Positions 46,001 through 57,400 of a DNA stretch of 64,000 nt are shown here, piece by piece. Under the pieces are notes generated by a model that ran no database searches, was not told the DNA's origin, and worked only from the letters and a program-made list of their open reading frames with translations. Position numbers and translations under genes: made by a program. The first letter of the stretch is position 1. Each line of letters opens with the position of its first letter. Source of the DNA: Limnomonas spitsbergensis (taxonomy: Eukaryota; Chlorophyta; Chlorophyceae; Chlamydomonadales). The stretch spans positions 2,764,001-2,828,000 of the forward strand of contig JAYJMM010000036.1 in NCBI GenBank assembly GCA_037349105.1. Direction: 5' to 3'.

Positions 46001-48466
46001 ATGTGCAGGTTCAAGCTGGTGCCCACATCCTGGACATCAACATGGACGACGGCCTTATCGATGGTGTGCCCGCCATGACCAAGTTCGTCAACCTGCTGGT
46101 TTCAGACCCCGAGATCAGCCGCGTGCCCTTCATGATTGACAGCAGCAAGTTTGCCATTATTGAGGCTGGGCTCAAGTCATGCCAGGTAGGTTGCTGCATA
46201 ATAGGCTTCTTCGAGCCACTTTACTTTGGCTGCGCACTGCCTGGCCTATTCTAACAAAGCTTTGGTTTTGATGCCATGGGGTGGGTGGGGGGATGCAATG
46301 AAGTATTCAAAAGATAATTCTACTAAGCGAAACCTCACTGAGCTGTTTAGGGAAATCAGGCCCCCTTCCTCTTTTTCTTGCATCCAGCGCCTCTGGTGTG
46401 AGGGCAGAAATGAAAACCAGAGGCACCCTATACGAGCTTATGTGCACTGGAAGGATGAGTGATGCACTGATGCCCTGACGCCCCGAGCACAACAGCATGC
46501 AGGTCATATTTTTGACGTATGGTCCTATGATGTGGCTTGATAGGACCCTCAGTGCCCTGATGCCACCCTGATGCCATGTGTGAGGGTGGCACCAGGGCAC
46601 GGAGGGTCCTATCAAGCCGCATCATCTGCCACCCTAGGTCAACTCACACAGAAACTTCATGAAATCGGTCCCGGCTAATCTTGGTATTGGACTATTGGAG
46701 ATATGTTGCCATTGGCCCGACGAGACCCCTCTGCTTGGAGGACAGGTCTCTCCAGGCTTCATGACGACCTCAATGGAAAGAGCGAGGCTTTGATTCTGCC
46801 ATTTCTTGAGTGCCTCCTAGAACCCTGGCCCAACTGAGTTCAGCGCGAGGGTAAAATCAATGCTAACGTATTTGGCATGAGAGACTCGTATGCGTGCTGG
46901 TTTTACTTACCCATTCATTGGCATCATAATGTACAGACACGTGTGCACGAGCCTGGATATTCCCATGTCCGCGTCTTCAACCTACCAGGAGAAAGGCATG
47001 GAGATGCATGTTCCCCCCCCCCAAAATTCAGGCTGAAGGTTTATGGTGTGCTGTGGGGAGTGGGTGCGAATGCATCGTGGCTTAACCTGATCCATCATTC
47101 TGCACGCAGGGCAAGTGCATTGCAAATAGCATCAGCCTCAAGGAGGGCGAGGAGCCCTTCAGGAGGCAGGCGGGTATTCTGCTGATGCACGGCGCCGCCG
47201 TTGTCGTCATGGCCTTCGATGAGCAGGGCCAGGCTGCGACCTTTGAGGACAAGGTCAGGCATTGGCATTAGGCTCATCGTCATTAAAATGTACATGGTTC
47301 TTTGCAGTGCCGATTCTACACTGGACCCTGTTTTGTGGTGTCAAAGCTTGACACTGATGGACAGCGAGGGTGTCTCTTGAAAATTGCAACAGCAGCTATG
47401 ACATGGCCGATTCCGGGATGCGGCTTAAGATTTGATTATTCAAGTGCGGCGATTGTGCCTCCTCTGCCCAGGCTTTGAATTCAAATTCAAATTGTTTGTG
47501 TGTGCTGGCGCTGCATTGCTTCCTCAGGTGCGCATCTGCAGCCGCGCTTACAACATCTTGGTCAACGAGGTGGGCTTCAACCCCCAGGACGTCATCTTTG
47601 ACCCCAACATCCTGACCATCGGCACCGGCCTCCCAGAGCACAACAACTACGCCGTCGACTTCATCAAGGCCACGGCCGAGATCAAGCGCGTGTGCCCCGG
47701 CTGCAAGATCAGCGGCGGCGTGTCCAACATAGCCTTCAGCTTCCGCGGCAACGAGCCGGTCCGCCGGGCCTTCCACAGCGCCTTCCTGCACCATGCGTGC
47801 AAGGCTGGCATGGACATGGGCATCGTGAATGCTGCACAGGTGCGGGCAGGATTCCAGTACTGTATGTAAGTAATTTAGATTTGCCTTACCTCACAATTAC
47901 CGATGTTTGGGGTTGAGGGATCCATGAATATACTAATTATCGTTTGTCGACGCCAATTTTTCAGTCAAACATTTAGAGTTCTGATCGAGCCCTGAATGCA
48001 GCACTGAAATAAATCGTTTTTCATACCCAAGTGAAGGCAAATCAAACGTACGGTGCTGTCACGACCTAAATCATAACATACCGCAGTAGTGCACTGCTTA
48101 TTGAGCTGCAGTGATGAGGCCGTGCTATGCTGGATTAACGTCTGGATGGGCGAACACGACAGCCATGTCTTCTGTTCAATGATCACTTCCTCTCAGCCTT
48201 TCCCAGCCTTCATTTCCCCCCCTGATACTGGCTGCTTAAAAAATATATATATGTATATATATATTTTTTGCTCTGTCGTTTCAGGGTCTTTTGCCATGTG
48301 GCTTCAGGATTTTTTAGTATTAGCCTGAAGGGTGCAGGGAGTGCAAATCCATACACCACAAGTTGTGAATTCTTGTTGCCGTTCGATTCCTTCAGGTCCT
48401 GGAGGATAAGTACGAGGCCATCGACAAGGAGCTGCTTCAGCACGTGGAGGATGTCCTGCTGAACAA
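43023..48466 (+). CDS. METH module 1 (Hcy + folate domains)
   Basis: Exons 43023-43065, 43153-43947, 44225-44462, 45122-45698, 46009-46185, 47110-47253, 47528-47839 and 48396-48466. About 135 residues rich in Ala, Pro and Ser precede the Hcy domain, which starts at [14 protein letters not shown]; zinc sites [11 protein letters not shown] and [11 protein letters not shown]. The folate domain begins at [14 protein letters not shown] and ends HVEDVLLNK. This is the most diverged copy: it reads [10 protein letters not shown] where the others have [11 protein letters not shown], and it has two introns the others lack (46186-47109 and 47840-48395). It is therefore probably the founding module. The intron at 46186-47109 contains a 43-bp-arm hairpin. 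Confidence 0.92.
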
Positions 48467-51400
48467 GTGAGTCCCGCTCTCGATCAACCCCAGGATTGAC
48501 ACAAGCTCGACACGGCAGGATAGGGCTTTGATTTTACCTTCTCTGCCTTCTATTATTCATGTCTTACGACAAAAATCAATTTTGCTCTTTTGTTACTAGG
48601 GCATGCATCACCATGTCAAGGCCTGTTTGGGCGACCTTCACCCTGCGTATCTACATCGTTTCTTAGTCCTCTTTCCCTTTTTGCTACAAGCGTTCCTTGT
48701 GCCAATGCACATTTCAGATTACTACCAGCTTGATCAGATCTCTCTGTGTAAATATTGTTTGTAATATCTTCGCCTGGCGTTCATGGGTATATTTAGACGG
48801 TTTCCATTTTTGTCTATTGCTTTGGCCGATGGTTGATGGCTTCCCTCCCTCCCTTTGCACATTTCACTTCTACAGGCGCGAGGATTCCACTGAGCGCATG
48901 CTCACCTTCGCCGCCACCCTGGACCCCAAATCCACACCCACCAAGCTGGTTCGCCTCAGCAACGCTGCTGGTGGCGCAGACGCTGTCAAGCTGAGCCCTC
49001 GTCAGAACCCCATCCCTCCCGGCTTTGACCCTCTGGCGCCTGACGCCAACCTCCCCCCTGTGCCGACGTACAAGCCTTACGTTGAGACCTCCCTCAAGAG
49101 CAGCCCTGTGTTTGAGCAGCTTGAGGCGTTGTTCCAGGAGCGTATCGCCTTCATTGACGGCGCCATGGGTACCATGATCCAGCGCTACAAGCTGCAGGAG
49201 GAGGACTTCCGCGGGGAGCGGTACAAGAACCACGGCAGCGAGCTCAAGGGCAACAACGACCTGCTGGTGCTGACCCGCCCAGATGTGATTGATGAGATCC
49301 ACATTGCCTACCTGGAGGGGGGTGCGGATATCATTGAGACCAACACCTTCAACGGGACCTGGATCAGCCAGGCGGACTATGACCTGCAGGCAAAGGTGGG
49401 GGAGTCAGGAGATTGGTTCAGCCGTCGTTCAGCTTTTAATGAGAAAGATAGGCGCAGGAGCTTAGTTCATAGCCAGTCGGACTTTGACCTTCAAGCAAAG
49501 GTGGGGGGGTCAGGAGAATGATGTGTAGCGTTTCAATCGGAGCATGTTGTCCGTGTTGGGCATCGGCAGAGCTTTGGAAGGGCACATCAAGCAAGCAAGG
49601 GAAGGAATTCGATTTCAAGTTGTGTGTTGTCAGTGGGAGCTGCGGAGCATCATTATGGCTTGTAGTGGAATGGAATTGCCGTACCATTGAGGAACTGAAG
49701 AAATTCTGAGGCTTCATGATTGATATAATTGTTCAGGGGTTGTTTGGCAGAGAAACTTGTTGATGTCACCAGATGGTACCCTGAAACCCTGAACCTGGAA
49801 ACCTATGCAGCCCTTCATGCTTCATACCTTCATGCTTATTGCCTTCTGTTCCCGCCAGGAGGAGGTGTGCGCCATCAACTGCACCGCTGCCTAATTCATG
49901 CCCCATGTTTGAGCCTGCTTTTGGAGTGAACACAGATCTTATTGCAATTGTGTTCAACAGGAGGAGGTGCCTGCTGCTTCACAATTGAATAACATTTGCG
50001 CCTTGTGTGCCTGTCGCGCATAGGAGGAGGTGTACGCCATCAACTGCACTGCTGCCAAGCTCGCCAAGGCCAGTGTCGCCAAGTTCATGGCCAAGAACCC
50101 TGACAGTGGACCCAGGTTTGTGGCTGGCGCCATCGGCCCCACCAACAAGACCCTGAGCGTGTCCCCATCCGTGGAGAACCCTGCCTTCCGCGGCATCACC
50201 TATGATGAGGTGGTGGATGCCTACTATGACCAGGCAGGTGGCCTTTATGACGGAGGCGTGGACCTGTTCCTGGTGGAGACCATCTTTGACACCCTCAACG
50301 CCAAGGCAGCCATCTTTGCACTGGAGAAGTTCTTCATGGACAAGTAAGCATGGCTGAACCTCTAAAGAAATGTGAATTACAAAAACGTAGTAATGCATGA
50401 GTGCCACTGTGTTGCTTTGCCACCATCTCAATGGCACCTTTGTTTGCAGGTGCTTCGTTGCTTACTTGATAGCCACTGATTCCTTCCGGAAGGCGCCTCA
50501 GGAGAGGAATATTTGTAGACCCTGCTGCTAGCAGTGGACCCTCCCCCCGGACCCTCTCTGTCCCTGATTTTGTGTCAACACCATTCTAGAATAACTGTTC
50601 ATCTTTCTTCATATGGCTCACACCTTTTGATCCATGGTCCATCTATATTTCCCAGAGCCCTTGTGCAGCCTTTGCAGGGGCGACATGTTGCCCTGGTGAT
50701 GAGGTCAGTAGCAATCAACCTTGATAGTAAATTTCAATTTCAAAATTTTCTTTCTGTGTGCCCAGGGGCGTCCGCATCCCCGTGATGATCAGCGGCACCA
50801 TTGTGGACCGAAGTGGGCGCACCCTCAGCGGCCAGACCAACGAGGCCTTCTGGAACAGTATGATCCAAGCCAAGCCCTTTGCCATTGGCCTGAACTGCGC
50901 CCTTGGTGCCCAGGATATGTTGGAGTATATTGCCAATCTCAGCAAGTGCGCCGACTGCTACGTGTTCTGCTACCCCAACGCCGGGTTGCCCAACGCCATG
51001 GGCGGTTACGACCAGAAGGGTGTGGAGATGGCTGAGGAAATCCGCCCCTTCTGCGAGGGGAACCTGGTCAACGCCATCGGCGGCTGCTGTGGCAGCACCC
51101 CTGAGCACATCGCTGCCATCAAGGCCATGGCCTCCCAGTACCCTGCCCGGCCCAAGCATGACGTAGAGCCCCTGATGCGGCTGAGCGGGCTGGAGCCCCT
51201 GAACTACAAGCCCGACCCCAGCAACATGCGCTCCACCTTCCTCAACCTGGGCGAGCGCTGCAACGTGGCCGGGTCCATCCTGTTCAAGAGGGCAGTCATT
51301 GACAACGACTATGATAAGGCACTGGCAATCGCACTCAAGCAGGTGGGTCTGGCTGCAGGCCCTGAGATATGCCTATTACAATTACCTAATCATCCCAATA

Positions 51401-54400
51401 CCATTAGACCTCACCATTTGATGTGGAGCGTCTTCAGGCATTGGGATCATGTAAAACCTTGTTGCAGGAACAAATTCAGTCTGCATGCAGACTGAATAAG
51501 TTCCAGCACCTATGCTGTGATCTGTTGGAATGGTTGTCCTGCTGATAGCTGTGTTGGTTTCCTGGACTGCTCTGTTGATCGCGCCATGAGTGCCTGCTGA
51601 TGATTCAGCTCGTCTTTTCTGGCACCGACACCATGTTTTTCCATCAGGTTGAACTGGCTATATCTGGAATCTAGTTTGACATGTCACAAATGTGACAGTT
51701 TCAAACTGTTAGAAGCCATGTTCATTGAAAACTTGGTGCCTTAGCACGGTTTGACCTTTTAGCATCTCGCTGTTCTCCCTGTCAATCAAGTTGATTGAAG
51801 CTTTTTTAGGTTTGGGCTGTTTGACCTCTAGCATCTCACTGTCCTCTCTCTTCAATCATTGCATTTGTTGCAATGTGTCTCCTCAGATCCAGCAGCGTGG
51901 TTTGACCCTAAAACATCTCCCTGTCCTCCCTGTTAATCTAGTTGATTGAGACTTTTATGTCCTAGTAAGGGTTTGACCTTGATTGCATCTCCCTGTTCTC
52001 CCTGTTTTATAATTGCTTTTTTGCAATGTGCCTCCTCAGATCCAGCAGGGCGCCCATGTCCTGGACATCAACATGGACGACGGCCTCATTGACGGCCTCA
52101 ACGCCATGACCAAGTTTGTCAACCTGTGCGTCTCCGACCCGGAGATCAGCCGCGTGCCCTTCATGATTGACAGCAACAAGTTCCACATCATTGAGGCAGG
52201 AGTAAAGTGCTGCCAGGGCAAGTGCATCGTGAACAGCATCAGCCTGAAGGAGGGCGAGGAGTCGTTCAGGAAGCAGGCGGCAATCATCAAGAAGCACGGA
52301 TCAGCAGTCGTGGTCATGGCCTTTGATGAGACGGGCCAGGCAGCTACGTGTCAAGACAAGGTAAATCCAGCTCTCAGTTTGACCAAATGGTAGGACTCAC
52401 AAACATAATATTAACAGATCCGCCCTCAGACGCTGACACAACAGGACGGCGCAGCGACATGGTCTGGAGGGCAGCCTAGCTTTTATAAAAATCGAGCATC
52501 CATGCAGGGGGCAACTTACACGTCAAATTTGGAAGGAGCTTACTATGCCCACTCAAACGCAGGAAACTTGAAACCTTGGGCTGTCTACATGCATTGCGGT
52601 GGTCGCACCGAGGTCATTGTGCCACATGATTGCTCTACTTCTTAATGCCTGCAGAATTGGACATGCATGGAGCCACACAGTTCAGCAGCACGTAAATGCG
52701 TATGAAGATCGGTCTGGGCATGTTAATCTGTTCACTAAATGGATCAGTCTGGGCCTGTCAATCTGTCTACTCAGCTTCTGCAAAGTCGAACCTTTGAATC
52801 TGTTCACATGCATGTCCATGTTTCTTTCTCTCACATCATGGATGTGCTTCTGCAATGCCCTGTTCACGACTAGGTGCGCATGTGCCAGCGCGCCTTCCGC
52901 ATTCTCGTGGAAGATGTTGGCCTGAACCCCCAGGACATCATCTTTGACCCAAACATCCTGACCATCGGCACCGGCATGTCTGAGCACAACAACTATGGCG
53001 TGGACTTCATCCGCGCCACCCGCGAGATCAAGCGCGTGTGCCCCGGCTGCAAAATCAGCGGCGGCGTATCCAACGTTGCCTTCAGCTTCCGCGGAAACGA
53101 GGCGGTCCGTCGCGGCTTCCACAGCGCCTTCCTGCACCATGCGTGCAAGGCTGGTATGGACATGGGCATCGTGAACTCGCTGCAAGTGATCGAGGATGCG
53201 TATGAGAAGCTGGACAAGGAACTGCTGGAGTTTGTGGAGGATGTGCTGCTAAACAGGTGAGGCTGCTCAATGGGCTGCAGTAGTGGAAGGAGGGAGAGGT
53301 AAGTCAGGGCAGATACCCGCAGTGTGTGGATGCAAGCGGGTAGGGAAACACACGCACTAGTCGTTATGTACTAGCAGGTTAGGCAGGGAGGCTGGGGTTG
53401 GTGTTAAGGACCCAGAGACAAAAGGTATGGGCCGCCAAGACGTCTGCTGTAATTTCCCATGAGCGTCATGTGTTCGTATTATGCCTTGGAGCCTCCGAGT
53501 TCCAAGTTTATGGTGCATTGGATGCTAAAACGATTGGATGGATGTCGATTTGCTCCCCGTGATCTGGATGCCACTTCATGGCCATTGGCCTCATGTGCTA
53601 GCATGCAACAAATTCCCTGAACATGTGTTGCTAGGAATCCATACCTGTTCCCCTGCCATGTTGTGCCAAGCATTGCTCCTCTGGACTTGCTTGTTAGAAA
53701 TTAGTTATATACCAAGGCGCAGCCTGTCTTCCGTCCTTCAGGCATTTAAGCCACGAGGCTTCTGAATATCTTGTGCTAGATGTCCATGGTGGCTTCCGCC
53801 TAATACTTCAGCAAGCCGTTGACAAGTTCCCTTGAGTGAGCGTATACTTTAATCCTTGGATTCGTCATGGCTTTTCGGTACTGTTTCATTTTAGCAAAGC
53901 TTGTATACGGTTTGTGCATCACTAACCGACTTCAACAACTACCCAACCAAACCCTCCCCCCTAGGTGTGAGAACGCCACTGAGCGCATGCTGGAGTACGC
54001 AGCCACTCTTGAGCCCAAGTGCAAGCCCACAGCAGTCGTCAAGCTCAACCTGGGTGAGCCTGAGTTCAAGCTGAGCCCTCGTCAGAACCCCATCGCTCCC
54101 GGCTTTGACCCTCTGGCCCCTGACGCCAACCCGCCCCCTGTGCCGACATACAAGCCGTATGTGGAGACCTCCCTCAAGAGCAGCCCTGTGTTTGAGCAGC
54201 TTGAGGCGTTGTTCCAGGAACGCATCGCCTTCATTGACGGTGCCATGGGTACCATGATCCAGCGCTACAAGCTGCAGGAGGAGGACTTCCGCGGGGAGCG
54301 GTACAAGAACCACGGCAGCGAGCTCAAGGGCAACAACGACCTGCTGGTGCTGACCCGCCCAGATGTGATTGATGAGATCCACATTGCCTACCTGGAGGGG

Positions 54401-57400
54401 GGTGCGGATATCATTGAGACCAACACCTTCAACGGGACCTGGATCAGCCAGGCGGACTATGACCTGCAGGCAAAGGTGGGGGAGTCAGGAGATTGGTTCA
54501 GCCGTCGTTCAGCTTTTAAGGAGAAAGATAGGCGCAGGAGCTTAGTTCATAGCCAGTCGGACTTTGACCTTCAAGCAAAGGTGGGGGGGTCAAAAGAATG
54601 ATGTGTAGTGTTTCAATCGGAGCATTTTGTCCGTGTTGGGCATCGGCAGAGCTTTGGAAGGGCACATCAAGCAAGCAAGGGAAGGAATTCGATTTCAAGT
54701 TGTGTGTTGTCAGTGGGAGCTGCGGAGCATCATTATGGCTTGTAGTGGAATGGAATTGCCGTACCATTGAGGAACTGAAGAAATTCTGAGGCTTCATGAT
54801 TGATATAATTGTTCAGGGGTTGTTTGGCAGAGAAACTTGTTGATGTCACCAGATGGTACCCTGAAACCCTGAACCTGGAAACCTATGCAGCCCTTCATGC
54901 TTCATACCTTCATGCTTATTGCCTTCTGTTCCCGCCAGGAGGAGGTGTGCGCCATCAACTGCACCGCTGCCTAATTCATGCCCCATGTTTGAGCCTGCTT
55001 TTGGAGCGAACACAGATCTTATTGCAATTGTGTTCCACAGGAGGAGGTGCCTGCTGCTTCACATTTGAATAACATTTTGCGCCTTGTGTGCCTGTCGTGC
55101 ATAGGAGGAGGTGTACGCCATCAACTGCACTGCTGCCAAGCTCGCCAAGGCCAGTGTCGCCAAGTTCATGGCCAAGAACCCTGACAGTGGACCCAGGTTT
55201 GTGGCTGGCGCCATCGGCCCCACCAACAAGACCCTGAGCGTGTCCCCATCCGTGGAGAACCCTGCCTTCCGCGGCATCACCTATGATGAGGTGGTGGATG
55301 CCTACTATGACCAGGCGGGTGGCCTTTATGACGGAGGCGTGGACCTGTTCCTGGTGGAGACCATCTTTGACACCCTCAACGCCAAGGCAGCCATCTTTGC
55401 ACTGGAGAAGTTCTTCATGGACAAGTAAGCATGGCTGAACCTCTAAAGAAATGTGAATTACAAAAACGTGGTAATGTATGAGTGCCACTGTGTTGCTTTG
55501 CCACCATCTCAATGGCACCTTTGTTTGCAGGTGCTTTGTTGCGTACTTGATAGCCACTGATTCCTTCCGGAAGGCGTCTCAGGAGAGGAATATTTATAGA
55601 CCTTGCTGCTAGCAGTGGACCCTCCCCCCGGACCCTCTCTGTCCCTGATTTTGTGTCAACACCATTCTAGAATAACTGTTCATCTTTCTTCATATGGCTC
55701 ACACCTTTTGATCCATGGTCCATCTATATTTCCCAGAGCCCTTGTGCAGCCTTTGCAGGGGCGACATGTTGCCCTGGTGATGAGGTCAGTAGCAATCAAC
55801 CTTGATAGTAAATTTCAATTTCAAAATTTTCTTTCTGTGTGCCCAGGGGCGTCCGCATCCCCGTGATGATCAGCGGCACCATTGTGGACCGAAGTGGGCG
55901 CACCCTCAGCGGCCAGACCAACGAGGCCTTCTGGAACAGTATGATCCAAGCCAAGCCCTTTGCCATTGGCCTGAACTGCGCCCTTGGTGCCCAGGATATG
56001 TTGGAGTATATTGCCAATCTCAGCAAGTGCGCCGACTGCTACGTGTTCTGCTACCCCAACGCCGGGTTGCCCAACGCCATGGGCGGTTACGACCAGAAGG
56101 GTGTGGAGATGGCTGAGGAAATCCGCCCCTTCTGCGAGGGGAACCTGGTCAACGCCATCGGCGGCTGCTGTGGCAGCACCCCTGAGCACATCGCTGCCAT
56201 CAAGGCCATGGCCTCCCAGTACCCTGCCCGGCCCAAGCATGACGTAGAGCCCCTGATGCGGCTGAGCGGGCTTGAGCCCCTGAACTACAAGCCCGACCCC
56301 AGCAACATGCGCTCCACCTTTCTCAACCTGGGCGAGCGCTGCAACGTGGCCGGGTCCATCCTGTTCAAGAGGGCAGTCATTGACAACGACTATGATAAGG
56401 CACTGGCAATCGCACTCAAGCAGGTGGGTCTGGCTGCAGGCCCTGAGATATGCCTATTACAATTACCTAATCATCCCAATACCATTAGACCTCACCATTT
56501 GATGTGGAGCGTCTTCAGGCATTGGGATCATGTAAAACCTTGTTGCAGGAACAAATTCAGTCTGCATGCAGACTGAATTAGTTCCAGCACCTATGCTGTG
56601 ATCTGTTGGAATGGTTGTCCTGCTGATAGCTGTGTTGGTTTCCTGGACTGCTCTGTTGATCGCGCCATGAGTGCCTGCTGATGATTCAGCTCGTCTTTTC
56701 TGGCACCGACACCATGTTTTTCCATCAGGTTAAACTGGCTATATCTGGAATCTAGTTTGACATGTCACAAATGTGACAGTTTCAAACTGTTAGAAGCCAT
56801 GTTCATTGAAAACTTGGTGCCTTAGCACGGTTTGACCTTTTAGCATCTCGCTGTTCTCCCTGTCAATCAAGTTGATTGAAGCTTTTTTAGGTTTGGGCTG
56901 TTTGACCTCTAGCATCTCACTGTCCTCTCTCTTCAATCATTGCATTTGTTGCAATGTGTCTCCTCAGATCCAGCAGCGTGGTTTGACCCTAAAACATCTC
57001 CCTGTCCTCCCTGTTAATCTAGTTGATTGAGACTTTTATGTCCTAGTAAGGGTTTGACCTTGATTGCATCTCCCTGTTCTCCCTGTTTTATAATTGCATT
57101 TTTGCAATGTGCCTCCTCAGATCCAGCAGGGCGCCCATGTCCTGGACATCAACATGGACGACGGCCTCATTGACGGCCTCAACGCCATGACCAAGTTTGT
57201 CAACCTGTGCGTCTCCGACCCGGAGATCAGTCGCGTGCCCTTCATGATTGACAGCAGCAAGTTCCACATCATTGAGGCAGGAGTAAAGTGCTGCCAGGGC
57301 AAGTGCATCGTGAACAGCATCAGCCTGAAGGAGGGCGAGGAGTCGTTCAGGAAGCAGGCGGCAATCATCAAGAAGCACGGATCAGCAGTCGTGGTCATGG

